Shown one piece after another: positions 34,321 through 44,222 of a stretch of DNA of 56,370 nucleotides. This DNA is from UBA3076 sp964646435 (GTDB lineage: Bacteria; Desulfobacterota; Dissulfuribacteria; Dissulfuribacterales; UBA3076): assembly GCA_964646435.1 (NCBI GenBank), contig CAZYEJ010000008.1:1-56370 (forward strand), given 5' to 3'. A model generated the notes under the pieces. That model searched no databases, was not told the origin of the DNA, and worked only from the letters and a program-made list of their open reading frames with translations. Position 1 is the first letter of the stretch, and each line of letters starts with the position of its first letter. Made by a program: the position numbers and the translations under genes.

Positions 34321-35508
34321 ATGAAGACCCTTACTAGAATTCTATGGAAGATAAGACTTGGCCTGCAACGAATTCAGCAAAGGCAAATAAGGCCAATCAG
34401 CCAATTCGATCCCAAGATGGTTAAGCAGATTCTAGTTGTGTCCTGCACTGCAATCGGTGACACCTTGCTTTCCACACCCGCTCTTCGGGCTACAAGACGC
34501 CTGTTCCCGCAAGCACGCATAGACTGGTTGGTGAAGAGCCGGTATGCAGTGCTTTTTACCAACAATCCTGATGCAGATGTTATCATTCCGTATAAAGGGG
34601 CATACAGAGGTGTTTTTGGTCTAGCTAACAGGCTCAAAAAACGTTTTTGCGACCTGTGTCTGGTATTTCATGACAGTGATTCCTGCCCTGTTCAGGCCGC
34701 TTACATGGCCGGGATTCCTTTTATTGCCCGTATCGGTTTCAAGGATGAAACCGTGGCCCCGTTTCTTAATGTAAGAGTCCCATACAGGGATGAAGCACAT
34801 GCAATAGAGCAGAGACTCGACGTGTTGCGCACACTCTTCAAGGTTAAACTTGATTCCACCCGGGACAAACGGATGGTGTTGCCTTTGACGGTTGAGGAGA
34901 CACAAGCATTCTGGGATAATTTGCTTAACGGCCTGGGATACAACTATGCAAAAAACAAAAGGATAGGATTTCAGATATCCGCCTCAAGACCATACAAGGC
35001 TTGGCCAAAGGGGCACTTTACAGAACTTGGAAAGAGACTCCTTGCCGATTCTGAAGATGTCAATATTGTCCTGTTCGGTGGACCTGGAGATGAAAAGATT
35101 GGCAAGGAGATAGCTGAAGGGATGACAACCGACCTCGGTCAGAAATCCAGAATAATCAACTTTGTAGGGCGCCTGCCTTTAAAAAAGCTGCCTGCCGCAC
35201 TCAATGGGCTGGATCTCTTCATTACCAACGACACGGGCCCATTTCATGTTGCCGTGGCAGTGGGGACGCCTACCATATCCCTGTTTGTACCAAGTACGGT
35301 CCATCACACCGGGCCTTACCAGGACACGGAGCGCCATGTAGTTATACAAAAACCAAGGCCATGCTCTCCATGTCTTCAAAAATATTGCAAGAAGCCGCAC
35401 TGCATGAATATCATAAAAGTGGAAGAAGTGTTCGATCAGGTACAGATACAGCTTTCGAAACATGCCCAAGACAGATCTGAATCTATGCAAACAGAAAATA
35501 ATGACTAA
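34321..35508 (+). CDS. ADP-heptose:LPS heptosyltransferase, GT9 family
   Basis: A GT-B glycosyltransferase of 395 residues that adds heptose to the LPS inner core. It has VVSCTAIGDTLLSTPALRA near residue 40 and, in the second domain, FGGPGDEKIGKEIA and ITNDTGPFHVAVAVGTPTIS, the ADP-heptose site. A Cys-rich patch (CSPCLQKYCKKPHC, about 357-370) is common in this family. It starts the plus-strand LPS operon that runs to 39.8 kb. Confidence 0.9.
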   Translation: MKTLTRILWKIRLGLQRIQQRQIRPISQFDPKMVKQILVVSCTAIGDTLLSTPALRATRRLFPQARIDWLVKSRYAVLFTNNPDADVIIPYKGAYRGVFGLANRLKKRFCDLCLVFHDSDSCPVQAAYMAGIPFIARIGFKDETVAPFLNVRVPYRDEAHAIEQRLDVLRTLFKVKLDSTRDKRMVLPLTVEETQAFWDNLLNGLGYNYAKNKRIGFQISASRPYKAWPKGHFTELGKRLLADSEDVNIVLFGGPGDEKIGKEIAEGMTTDLGQKSRIINFVGRLPLKKLPAALNGLDLFITNDTGPFHVAVAVGTPTISLFVPSTVHHTGPYQDTERHVVIQKPRPCSPCLQKYCKKPHCMNIIKVEEVFDQVQIQLSKHAQDRSESMQTENND

Positions 35509-35623
35509 GGTCCTCTGCCGAATGGTCAAAGGGATAGCCTGTATCGACCGCAATCTCAAGCTCAAATGGCAAGAGCTATAGAGCAGAAAAAATCAAGGTC
35601 TTCATCAAATCACTTACATAAAA

Positions 35624-37192
35624 ATGTCAACTCGACTTCCAATACCTCCCAATGCTGAAGGCCGGGATGCCTTTAACACCGACTTTGATCTTGAAAAGCT
35701 GTTGAGTTCAAACGAAACATTGCTTGTCAAGGAGACGGCAAGGAGGAAGGTTTATTGCAATGGAGATCTTTTCATAAAGGTATTTCTGCTGAATCCATTT
35801 GTTCTGAAATTTCGTGATCCTGGAAAAAAAGAATGGACACTTGCCAAGGCATTACATCAGCATGGGCTAACCGCCCCTCCGCTGGCCCACGGTTTGTCAA
35901 AAGGGCGAAGTTATTTTGTGACCCAAAAAGTAATTGGCCAAGAGCTTGAGTCTTTTTTGGCATCAACCTGGCCTAACCTGCAAATCAAGGAAAAACGTGA
36001 GGCTATGTACGCGTTTTGTCAGTTGATTACCGGTCTTTCAGATGCCGGACTTTTTCAGCCCGACTTCCATCTAAACAATGTGATATATGACTCTGAGAAG
36101 GGACGGTTTTTCTTAATTGATCTTCACAGAGCACATCTTCGTTCAAGGCCGCTCATGGCAGAAGAGCACCTTAACCAATTAAGCTATATACTGCCTCCAT
36201 TTTGGGGCAAGGTTTCACGGCATGAAATATTGAGGTTTGTTGCCATATTGTCTCATGACTGGTTGGAACTTAAGGCAAGGTCCTTAAGATTTCAGGTACA
36301 AGAGCATGCCTTTTCCCGTATGATACGCCATTGGTCAAAAAAAGGCCGTAGACGCATACAGTGTTCTCTTAAACAAAAACGCAATAATAAAAGGCTGGTG
36401 TTGTCGTCGAGTCAAACCCCGAATGAGGTCATTAGATTTATTGAGAATCTTTCCAATGAAAATATTCCAGTAAAAAAAAGCACGATCAAGAATTCAAGGC
36501 ATACAATGGCCGTCAAAATAGAAATAGGAGGATCTCCTTATTTTCTAAAATTATACAGGTGTTCAGGTCATCTTAATGCTGGCTCATACCTTTTTAGGAC
36601 TTCAAGGGTGATCAAGACATGGAATATTTCATGGGAATTCATAGTTCGTCAGATCCCGACCCCATTGCCACTGGCTGCTGTTGACACAGGAAATCCCTGG
36701 AATGAAATGTACGGTGCAGCAATTTATGTATGGATCGGCGCAGGCAGGCACAATACAGACATGATAAAAAGGACTTTGAAAGACCATAAAGCCGCACCGG
36801 TTTTTCTATCAAAGCTCTCCGGTTTTGTGTGGGAAATGCATGAAAAAGGTGTATTTCACGGAGACTGTAAAATATCAAATTTCTATTTCGATCCATCAAG
36901 TCCTGCAATATTTAAAATTTTTGATCTTGATGGAGCAAAAATAAAAAGACAGTTGTCAGACAGGGAAAGGCTGTCAGACCTTATCAATCTCTGTGCCTCC
37001 CTTGAATGGTGGAGAGTCCGTGATAAGCTGACAAAAGAAATTTTTAGATGCTATACAAAAAGATGCATTAACTGGGCAGAAAGACAGGACCTGCTTCATT
37101 TGCTCGAAACTAAAGTGACAGAGAAAATTCACAAAAGGAAACTCAGAATAGATCAGGAAAAAGCAAAAGGGCCAAGACTATATGATTTCTGA
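35624..37192 (+). CDS. Tandem kinase-fold protein: two LPS-kinase-like domains
   Basis: A 522-residue protein with two kinase-like domains in a row. Domain 1 (about 35-225) has Lys52 (FIKVF), FQPDFHLNN with Asp147 and Asn152, and FLIDLHRA with Asp166. Domain 2 (about 295-480) has Lys309 (FLKLY), HGDCKISNF with Asp414 and Asn419, and IFDLDGA with Asp434. Both therefore keep the core catalytic residues. Single-domain relatives (InaA/WaaP/KdkA) phosphorylate LPS core sugars, and a double form could modify two sites. It overlaps the next gene by 11 bases. Confidence 0.8.
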   Translation: MSTRLPIPPNAEGRDAFNTDFDLEKLLSSNETLLVKETARRKVYCNGDLFIKVFLLNPFVLKFRDPGKKEWTLAKALHQHGLTAPPLAHGLSKGRSYFVTQKVIGQELESFLASTWPNLQIKEKREAMYAFCQLITGLSDAGLFQPDFHLNNVIYDSEKGRFFLIDLHRAHLRSRPLMAEEHLNQLSYILPPFWGKVSRHEILRFVAILSHDWLELKARSLRFQVQEHAFSRMIRHWSKKGRRRIQCSLKQKRNNKRLVLSSSQTPNEVIRFIENLSNENIPVKKSTIKNSRHTMAVKIEIGGSPYFLKLYRCSGHLNAGSYLFRTSRVIKTWNISWEFIVRQIPTPLPLAAVDTGNPWNEMYGAAIYVWIGAGRHNTDMIKRTLKDHKAAPVFLSKLSGFVWEMHEKGVFHGDCKISNFYFDPSSPAIFKIFDLDGAKIKRQLSDRERLSDLINLCASLEWWRVRDKLTKEIFRCYTKRCINWAERQDLLHLLETKVTEKIHKRKLRIDQEKAKGPRLYDF

Positions 37193-38507
37193 TACCATGA
37201 AGGCAGCAGAACCTCAAGAAAAGCTTGTGCTTTTTTTTATTGGAATCCTGTTGTCAGTGCTCGCTTTGGATATTGGCTCAGGGTTTCGCCAAATATTGAG
37301 CGGTATATTGATAATTATATGCAATTACCGTCTTATTAAAAATAAAAATTATTTAAATGCTTACCTACATTTACCTAAAGAAAGTCGGCCGCTCTGGATT
37401 TTCTTGGCTCTTTTAGTCACTTTTTCAGCAATTTCTGTGAGTTATTCCTTTGCCACTTCTTATTCAATCAGAACTTTTTTATTTGGTTCTTTGTTAAATA
37501 TATTGCTTTTTATTTCTCTCAGTATCTTTATCATTAAATATTTAACAATATATCAAACAATTTTAGTTATTAAAAGAGTAAACCTGTTATTTCTTATTGT
37601 TTATTTTTTTCTGATATTACAATGGATATTAATGCCTCACAGACCCGCTTTCTGTAAACTTCAGACCTTAGATGGCATACCCTGCCAAGACATATTTTTT
37701 TTATTTTCATATATAAATAGTCTCTTTGCTGGTATATTACATACCAGTATTTATGTGTTGTTTTTTATATGTCTTTTTCTCGTAACATTGATTAGTACTA
37801 AACCTACAAAAACGGACATCATCATGTTCGCAGCAAATATGGCCGTCCTTATTTCCACTACTAAGCGAGCTGGAATGTTTGCCGTATTTTCAGGCTTTAT
37901 TCTGGCGCCTTTGCTAACCAAATGCACTTATCGCTATTACGCTGTAATGTTTATATGCATTGCTCTTTCCTGTCTTTTTTTTACAGGGGCCGGCAAATAC
38001 TTTGTCAGAGAAAACTGGGGCCTTATAGTGAATGGAAATATCAAGCAGGCATGGGACGAAGGAGGATCTATACCTTTACGTATTTATACATATATAGCTT
38101 ACGGGAAACAAGTACTCAAACAGCCTTTCAAAGGAGTAGGATTGGGACGCAGAAATATTAAACAGGCACTGCCGGATGTGAGAAAACAGGCAGGACTGGG
38201 TCATGGACACAATACCTTGCTTAATTATGCCCTTCAGATAGGTATACAGGGAGCTATTTTCCTGCTGGCGGTAATTCTCAGCCAAGCCAGAATTCTCTGG
38301 CTCGCCCTTAAAAAAACCGAACGTAATAAACCTTATCACATATTCCTGACTGCATCGATGCTGTTCATGGTAATGTTTTGGATATCAAATACCTTTGAAG
38401 ACGCATTCAGACATGAATCCGCCTGCTATTACTGGTTAATTACCGCACTGATAACCGGATTTTCCATGCGAGTTTTATCAGATAATGGCTACAAATCAAA
38501 TGGGTAA
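37182..38507 (+). CDS. O-antigen ligase or polymerase (Wzy/WaaL family)
   Basis: Polytopic membrane protein of 441 residues with about ten to twelve predicted transmembrane helices and a larger periplasmic loop (about 290-345) that contains GVGLGRRNIKQALPD and GHGHNTLLNYALQ, the O-antigen ligase/polymerase motif with a conserved His. It either polymerises O-antigen or joins it to lipid A-core. The gene is visibly AT-rich compared with its neighbours, as is usual for such genes. Ligase or polymerase cannot be separated by sequence alone. Confidence 0.85.
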   Translation: MISDTMKAAEPQEKLVLFFIGILLSVLALDIGSGFRQILSGILIIICNYRLIKNKNYLNAYLHLPKESRPLWIFLALLVTFSAISVSYSFATSYSIRTFLFGSLLNILLFISLSIFIIKYLTIYQTILVIKRVNLLFLIVYFFLILQWILMPHRPAFCKLQTLDGIPCQDIFFLFSYINSLFAGILHTSIYVLFFICLFLVTLISTKPTKTDIIMFAANMAVLISTTKRAGMFAVFSGFILAPLLTKCTYRYYAVMFICIALSCLFFTGAGKYFVRENWGLIVNGNIKQAWDEGGSIPLRIYTYIAYGKQVLKQPFKGVGLGRRNIKQALPDVRKQAGLGHGHNTLLNYALQIGIQGAIFLLAVILSQARILWLALKKTERNKPYHIFLTASMLFMVMFWISNTFEDAFRHESACYYWLITALITGFSMRVLSDNGYKSNG

Positions 38508-39843
38508 GATTCTCTATTTATGTAACAAGAAAAAGTTTGATTTTGTCCTTGGAAAATACCTTTCAGATTACTTTGATCTCAAATTCATCACATCCATTCC
38601 TGAGATATATACATTCTTTAAGACACAAGGTATTGATGATATTGAGATACTGTATTCTCCTTTATCAAACAAGAGATGCCGCCATCTAAAAGAAAGTGAA
38701 GGGGCGATTGAAAGAATCTGTAATAACGTTGAAAGATTTGTACTTTCGACCAGTGAACGTGAAAAAAATGCTTTTCGTAAGGCCGCGTCACACTATCTGG
38801 CGAAATTAACGGCTCTTATGCAGCGTAAAGCCTTTGACCTGGCCATAGCCTACAATTGTTCCCTTCTAGATATAGCATGCCTTGAAGAGGCATGCAGGAC
38901 CTTTGGAGTCAGTATTAGGTTCATAGGTACGGGATTTTTTAGAGGAAATACAATGCACTATTCTGACGAGCGCCTCGAATTGGACAACAATCTTTTGTGG
39001 GAGAAACGCTTTGAGCGGTTTAAAAACAGTCCCCGGCAGCCTGTGCCGAATATGCCTGAGCGACCTTTCACAATGCCTAATATCATCTCCCCTTCAAAAA
39101 TTGTTACACTACAAGCATGTCTAAAGTATTCAAAAAACCCATTTTTTCTAAAAGCAAATCCAGACCTCAAGCCAGCTCGCAGCTTCTTCAGGGCAATCAT
39201 ACACAGACATAGAAAGTACAAATTCAGAAAACTCAAACCCCACGACATAGAAAAACTCGATACGCCCTTTGTTTTTATCCCGCTTCAAGGCAATGAGATA
39301 TGCAGACAGGTGCGAAATCCATTGAACATAGCAGATATGGAAGACTTGATCAGGCAAACATATAATGTTGCAAAAATTTTTAGCAAGTTTATGGGAAGAC
39401 CATTTAGAATAGTATCCAAAGAGCACCCAAACAGACCTGGGGTAATAGGAAAGGCATTTAGGCGATCTTACCAGCATGATGTGACCTTTCTTTCTAACGT
39501 CAATCTGGATTCTCTTATAGATAGAGCATCCTTGATAGTCACCTTCAGCTCGCTAGTTGGATTTGAGGCCTTACAGAAGGGAAAACCAGTAGTAACACTT
39601 GCCCCAACATTTTACTCTATGCCCGGCATGGCCTATCTGCCGTCATCCCTCAAGAAATTGCCGGATGTCATGAAACAAGCAGTAGAACATGGTCCTGAAC
39701 CTCATATGGTTGATAAATTTATTGACATGCTTAAAGCTCACTTTCAGGTGGAAACTCCTAACTGCACCAGAAAAAAGATCAGTATTACAGCCTTACACAA
39801 CATAGCATGTCATATAGCACGGGATATTGGCTCCAGGCACTGA
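38485..39843 (+). CDS. Capsule/LPS transferase-like protein (KpsS/KpsC-like)
   Basis: A 452-residue protein resembling capsule polysaccharide transferases of the KpsC/KpsS group. It has FVFIPLQGNEICRQ near 265-278, VSKEHPNRPG, and TFSSLVGFEALQKGKPVVTLAP (about 350-371), the nucleotide-sugar site. These enzymes add Kdo to a lipid or glycan. It overlaps the previous gene by 23 bases and the convergent glycosyltransferase by 34 bases. The donor sugar is not known. Confidence 0.72.
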   Translation: MATNQMGKILYLCNKKKFDFVLGKYLSDYFDLKFITSIPEIYTFFKTQGIDDIEILYSPLSNKRCRHLKESEGAIERICNNVERFVLSTSEREKNAFRKAASHYLAKLTALMQRKAFDLAIAYNCSLLDIACLEEACRTFGVSIRFIGTGFFRGNTMHYSDERLELDNNLLWEKRFERFKNSPRQPVPNMPERPFTMPNIISPSKIVTLQACLKYSKNPFFLKANPDLKPARSFFRAIIHRHRKYKFRKLKPHDIEKLDTPFVFIPLQGNEICRQVRNPLNIADMEDLIRQTYNVAKIFSKFMGRPFRIVSKEHPNRPGVIGKAFRRSYQHDVTFLSNVNLDSLIDRASLIVTFSSLVGFEALQKGKPVVTLAPTFYSMPGMAYLPSSLKKLPDVMKQAVEHGPEPHMVDKFIDMLKAHFQVETPNCTRKKISITALHNIACHIARDIGSRH

Positions 39844-40922
39844 AGCAACTCTTTGGTATGTCTGGCCCATTTAAACTTACAGGCGTGTTCATATGAAGAT
39901 TCTCGGATGGCACATTTTTCTTTAAATGAAAGAGAGAAAAATGCCTCAAGTGCCTCAGTTATACTTCTATGACAGGGGCTTTCCACCACAAGCCAGTGGG
40001 CGACTTGTTCAACTACTTCCCCTGCTCCATTTTGCCTGGTAGTGAGAGCAGGGGTCCCGCAGGCCATGGCCTCAAGGGTGGTATTGGCAAATGGGTCGTA
40101 ATGGGTAGGGAGTACAAAGAGGTCTGCCAGGGCATATAGTCGTTCTATATCTTTCACATATCCCAGCCACTTGACATTTTGATTCAGGCCCATTTCTTCT
40201 ATTCTTTTCTTAAGGTCCCTGTTCCCCATCGACCCTGCTACTAGCAATATAAAAGGCTGTTCTCTGAACTGAGCAAGAGCGTATAAAAGTTGGCTCAAAC
40301 CCTTACGGCGCAGATCAGAACCTGCAAAAACAAAGACCGTGGTATTATCTGAAATGCCTATTGATTTTTTTGCTAAAACCCGATCCTTTTGAGTCATCGG
40401 GCGAAACCGCTTAAGATTTACTCCATTGTAAATAACTGTGACTTTCTCAGCACCTCTGCTGTAGTAATGTTGCACCTGATTTTTTACTAACTGGGAATTA
40501 GTTATGATGGCCTTGGCCTCCCTAATGGCCTTGGCCTCCATCCAGAGAAGCAGCCTGTGCCTGGGCGTCAGGCGTCTGAACTTGGTGCTTTTCCGATAAC
40601 CCAGGTCCAGCCATGCGGCATGCAAAGGATCTGATATTCTAAGGACATCTACCGGGGCCACTCTTGAAAGGCCATAGCTCACTTCAAAATCGCCTGCCTT
40701 AAGGGCTTGGCCAGCATTCAAAAAAAAACTTAAATTTTTAAGAATGCTCCCCCTTCCCCACACAGAGGCCCTGAAGAACGGCAAATCCGGCAAAAGAGAC
40801 TTGTCCGCCACTACTGTCACGTTATGGCCCATCTTTGTCAATGAGGTACAAATGTTAGCACAGTATGCTTCCGCTCCTCCAAGCCCCAGTCCACACTCTC
40901 TCCGCACTACAGCTATTCTCAA
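39810..40922 (-). CDS. Family 4 glycosyltransferase, WaaG-like
   Basis: GT-B retaining glycosyltransferase of 370 residues close to the LPS-core glucosyltransferase WaaG. The start is VRRECGLGLGGAEAYCANIC, then VIYNGVNLKRF, VFAGSDLRRKGL and DPFANTTLEAMACGTPALTT with the E(x7)E motif. It should add glucose or another hexose to the LPS core. It is convergent with the plus-strand LPS genes (34-base overlap). Confidence 0.88.
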   Translation of the reverse strand: MRIAVVRRECGLGLGGAEAYCANICTSLTKMGHNVTVVADKSLLPDLPFFRASVWGRGSILKNLSFFLNAGQALKAGDFEVSYGLSRVAPVDVLRISDPLHAAWLDLGYRKSTKFRRLTPRHRLLLWMEAKAIREAKAIITNSQLVKNQVQHYYSRGAEKVTVIYNGVNLKRFRPMTQKDRVLAKKSIGISDNTTVFVFAGSDLRRKGLSQLLYALAQFREQPFILLVAGSMGNRDLKKRIEEMGLNQNVKWLGYVKDIERLYALADLFVLPTHYDPFANTTLEAMACGTPALTTRQNGAGEVVEQVAHWLVVESPCHRSITEALEAFFSLSFKEKCAIRESSYEHACKFKWARHTKELLQCLEPISRAI

Positions 40923-40989
40923 CGTTCCATCCTAATTTATCAACGGTCAGTAAGAACCGCATCTATTTCATGGGAACTGTTCATACTCC

Positions 40990-41175
40990 TTGGCGGGGGT
41001 TGAACAATTACTACCAGATGGTTTTGACATGTGGATAACTCAGTATAGGGAGGATGGATCGGAAACCGCCCAGATAATACAGCATGTATCCAGTAATAAT
41101 TTCGTTAAGGAACCGGCTGCGTGGCAACGGAACTTGGGTGAGCAAATTCGCCTAGATGCTGAAAAACTCGCTTAA
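40990..41175 (+). CDS. Possible small protein or gene remnant
   Basis: A TTG-started frame of 61 residues in the 425-base gap between the WaaG-like and msbA genes. The last half (NFVKEPAAWQRNLGEQIRLDAEKLA) looks protein-like, with an amphipathic C-terminal helix, but I cannot name a family and there is no clear ribosome binding site. It may be a fragment of a lost gene. Confidence 0.3.
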   Translation: MAGVEQLLPDGFDMWITQYREDGSETAQIIQHVSSNNFVKEPAAWQRNLGEQIRLDAEKLA

Positions 41176-41195
41176 ATCCAACATGTTTTTCCTTG

Positions 41196-41287
41196 TGTCA
41201 ACCCTACTGAACGATTTGGAATCATTTTGGTAAAATAGAGTTTACGATATTTGGTGTAAATGTCAACTCTACTGAACGATTTTGAAA
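41196..41287 (+). repeat. Two direct repeats of about 25 bases, with a 26-codon frame after the second
   Basis: TGTCAACCCTACTGAACGAT at 41196 recurs at 41261 as TGTCAACTCTACTGAACGAT, 65 bases apart. The second copy begins a short ATG frame (41260-41340; MSTLLNDFERR, then a basic C-terminus and TGA). The first copy would give the same start with GTG and stops after 12 codons. It looks like a duplicated 5' end of a small or lost gene. No function is known. Confidence 0.45.
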
Positions 41288-41347
41288 GACGCCCAGAGAC
41301 TCGTAAAAGTTCAGCCACTAAGGAACGTACAACAAAATGAAATTGTT

Positions 41348-43165
41348 TTATATGGCCTTTTTCTCATTACTGCTGGCCCAGGTCTGATATAGTTCCTGGT
41401 AAAGGGCGCTGCTCTCCATTAACTCCTTATGGGTCCCGCGATTCATTATCCGACCATGGTCGATAACTATGACCTGGTCTGCGTTGATGATCGTGGAGAG
41501 CCTGTGGGCAATCACTATGGTTGTCCTGCCTTTCATTACCTCATCCAGGGCCTTCTGGATCGCCTTTTCAGAAACGCTGTCAAGGGCGCTTGTGGCCTCA
41601 TCCAATATGAGCAATGGTGGATTCCTGAGCACCGCCCTTGCCAGGGCTATCCTCTGGCGCTGACCCCCTGACAGATTGAGTCCCCTTTCATCCAATACTG
41701 TATCATAGCCCTGAGGAAGTGCGACAATAAAATCGTGGGCCTGAGCAATCTTTGCCGCCTTCTCCACGTCTTCTCCAGTAACTTCTCCAGGTCTACCTAC
41801 CGCAATATTCTCGTAGATTGTATCGCTGAACAGGACAACGTCCTGGGTGACTATGGCCATCTGGTGTCTCAAGTCCGCGAGGGAAATCTTGCGGAGATCT
41901 ATCCCGTCCCAGAGTATCGTTCCGGAAGTGGGATTGTAGAACCTTGGGATCAGGTCAACCAGGGTGCTCTTACCTGCCCCACTGGGTCCGACAATGGCTA
42001 AGATTTTTCCGGCAGGTATGGTGATATCTATTTTCTGTAAAACCTGCACATCAATCTCAGGATAAGAAAAAGAGACCTTTTCATACCTGAGATCCCGGCG
42101 TAGTCCATCAAGGGCCTGTCCCTGGCTTTCCTCCTTTTTCTGGTCAAGAAAATGATCCACTCTTTCGAGGACACCAAGGGTCTCCTGGAATTGGGTGTAG
42201 GCCCCACCCAGTTTTTTAAGGGGAGTAAAGGCCATAACTATAGCCGTAAGGATGGAAAAAAAATCTCCAGGGGTCATCTCTCCACTAGCCACAAGGTTGC
42301 CTCCATAGCCCAGAATTGCCGCAACAGCAAGACCGGAGAGGACCTCTATCAGGAACTTTGTCCCTTCTCTCAGGCGTATGACCTTGGCCATCTGGCGATA
42401 GGTAGTCTGATTTTCCTTTACAAACTGACCATCCTTGACCTTCTCCATGCCGAATATCTTTACAACCCTGAGGCCCTGGAGGACCTCGCTCACCCGGTGC
42501 GTCAAAATAGCCAGATACCTCTGGACCCTCTTCCGGCGTATTCGTACTAATCTGGAGAGGAAACGGGTCCCCAGAGCAATAAAGGGAAGGAGAATAAAGC
42601 TCAACAGGGCCAAGTCCCACCGCCTATAAAGGGCTACTCCCATGAGAACGGTCACAGTTGGTATCTGGAGCATGAATGTCCTCAGGCTCTGTGACAGGAT
42701 ATTGCTCAATGCCCCCACGTCATTCATGAGCCTTGAGAGTATATCACCACTGGTGGAACGGGATATAACAGATACTGGTAGACGAATCAGGTGAGAGAAA
42801 AACCGGTTCCTCAGATCACGGACCAGTTTCATCCCCGCGGTCTGCATAAGGTATGACTGGAGAAAGCTACACGCGCCACGAAAGATATAAAGAATAATAA
42901 TCCCAAAAGGTAGCAGATATATATATTTGTAATTCCCTTCGACAAAGATCTTGTCCATTGCCGGTTTTACGAGCCAGGCTATTGCTCCATTCATTCCTGA
43001 GACGATAAGACTGAATAGTGTAGCCAGGATTACGCGTGGAATATACGGATGGACCAGTCCCACCAACCGTTGCCAGATTGTCGAATACACTGGATTGCTT
43101 ACAGACTTTTGTTTGTAATTTGAGCCGGATTCCGGCTTAATAGGACTATTATCAGATGGTTTCAC
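41348..43165 (-). CDS. msbA: Lipid A export ABC transporter MsbA
   Basis: ABC exporter half-transporter of 605 residues that flips lipid A-core across the inner membrane. Six transmembrane helices lie in the first about 330 residues. The ATPase domain has Walker A (GPSGAGKST), signature LSGGQRQR and Walker B (LLILDEATSALD). The start is a GTG at 43165 and a weak ribosome binding site is likely. It follows an AglD-like protein and the arn genes on the same strand, so lipid A export and modification are grouped. The short repeat upstream (43173-43220) is shared with the arnE promoter region. Confidence 0.92.
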   Translation of the reverse strand: MKPSDNSPIKPESGSNYKQKSVSNPVYSTIWQRLVGLVHPYIPRVILATLFSLIVSGMNGAIAWLVKPAMDKIFVEGNYKYIYLLPFGIIILYIFRGACSFLQSYLMQTAGMKLVRDLRNRFFSHLIRLPVSVISRSTSGDILSRLMNDVGALSNILSQSLRTFMLQIPTVTVLMGVALYRRWDLALLSFILLPFIALGTRFLSRLVRIRRKRVQRYLAILTHRVSEVLQGLRVVKIFGMEKVKDGQFVKENQTTYRQMAKVIRLREGTKFLIEVLSGLAVAAILGYGGNLVASGEMTPGDFFSILTAIVMAFTPLKKLGGAYTQFQETLGVLERVDHFLDQKKEESQGQALDGLRRDLRYEKVSFSYPEIDVQVLQKIDITIPAGKILAIVGPSGAGKSTLVDLIPRFYNPTSGTILWDGIDLRKISLADLRHQMAIVTQDVVLFSDTIYENIAVGRPGEVTGEDVEKAAKIAQAHDFIVALPQGYDTVLDERGLNLSGGQRQRIALARAVLRNPPLLILDEATSALDSVSEKAIQKALDEVMKGRTTIVIAHRLSTIINADQVIVIDHGRIMNRGTHKELMESSALYQELYQTWASSNEKKAI

Positions 43166-43172
43166 AACAGAG

Positions 43173-43220
43173 GAGATTACACGATAGTCAGTACCCTGTC
43201 ATCAGAATCGAATAAGGAAC
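43173..43220 (-). promoter_or_regulatory. Conserved element upstream of msbA, shared with the arnE upstream region
   Basis: A block of about 48 bases (plus strand from GAGATTACACGATAGTCAG, with TCATCAGAATCGAATAAG at its end) matches 54681-54727 with only a few changes. Both lie just before minus-strand lipid A genes. It could be a shared promoter or operator or just a dispersed repeat. No known box is recognised. Confidence 0.4.
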
Positions 43221-43277
43221 GTACAATAAATAATTGTTTACTTCCCGTTCGGCTACAGGGACAGTTTGAATGTTTAC

Positions 43278-44222
43278 CTACATTTTTTCAGAATAATCTT
43301 TAAGCAGCTTTTTATGGAAACCAAAGGCATATGCAAGACCTCCTATCAGGCCTGCCACAACCTGTATGGCAAAGAAGCTTAGACTCAGGGTAAGGGCCTT
43401 TTCAGCAGATATGCCCTTGAGCCCCAGGAAAAAGATGAATCCACCTTCTCTAATGCCTATTCCATTAAAGCTTATAGGCAGTATTGTAAGGATTGCTACC
43501 AAAGGAAAGGCCGCAAAGTAAAAAGCCACGGGGGGATTAAGTCCCATGTCTTTTGCCAGAAGAGCCACTGCACCCATCCCAAGGGCCTGAAGGATAAAGG
43601 ATAGGCTCAGACCTGCAAACAGGGCCTTTGGCTTTTCCCAGAATACCAGGAACACCGCAAGCCTTTCCCCAATCTCAGGCCAGACACTGCCAAGCAGCTT
43701 GTAGGCAATTGGCAGGCCAAGAAGTGAGACAATGACACACATCCCGGCAACACAGAGAAGGTGCTCGAAGTAATGGGGAAGTATGCCGTGTCCTATGAGG
43801 ACAGCACTTGCTCCAAGTAAAAACATCGCAGCAAGCCCGAAGAGCCTGTCTGCCACCAGGCTATAGGTGGCCCTCAGCTTTTTGGGTTCTCCACGGGAAA
43901 TAAAGTGCATCTTCAGCACATCCCCGCCAACACTGGTAGGCAAAAAAAGGTTGAAGTACATACCTACAAAGTAATACCTGAGATATGCAACCCAAGGCCC
44001 TGGGAAATCAAGGGCATGCGCCAGGAAATACCAACGGAAACTGCTTATAACTTGAGAGGCCAAATACATCAGAAAGGCAATAGCCCACGCAAAGAATGAT
44101 AGATCAAGGAAAGCTGCTAGCAAATCATGCCGGTTTGTCCTCGATATGAGCCAGGTCAGGAGACAGACACCTAGACCTATCCTCAGCAAGAACTTCATCG
44201 TAGTACTGAGTTTGTCCCTCAC
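43278..44222 (-). CDS. AglD/LPG-synthase-type flippase-like membrane protein
   Basis: A 314-residue protein of the UPF0104 / lysylphosphatidylglycerol-synthase transmembrane family (PF03706), with seven or eight helices. The family includes flippase-like proteins and appears with many lipid and glycan pathways. In the arn block it may flip or accept the aminoarabinose donor or another lipid; the role is inference. It sits between arnD and msbA on the same strand. Confidence 0.8.
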   Translation of the reverse strand: MRDKLSTTMKFLLRIGLGVCLLTWLISRTNRHDLLAAFLDLSFFAWAIAFLMYLASQVISSFRWYFLAHALDFPGPWVAYLRYYFVGMYFNLFLPTSVGGDVLKMHFISRGEPKKLRATYSLVADRLFGLAAMFLLGASAVLIGHGILPHYFEHLLCVAGMCVIVSLLGLPIAYKLLGSVWPEIGERLAVFLVFWEKPKALFAGLSLSFILQALGMGAVALLAKDMGLNPPVAFYFAAFPLVAILTILPISFNGIGIREGGFIFFLGLKGISAEKALTLSLSFFAIQVVAGLIGGLAYAFGFHKKLLKDYSEKM

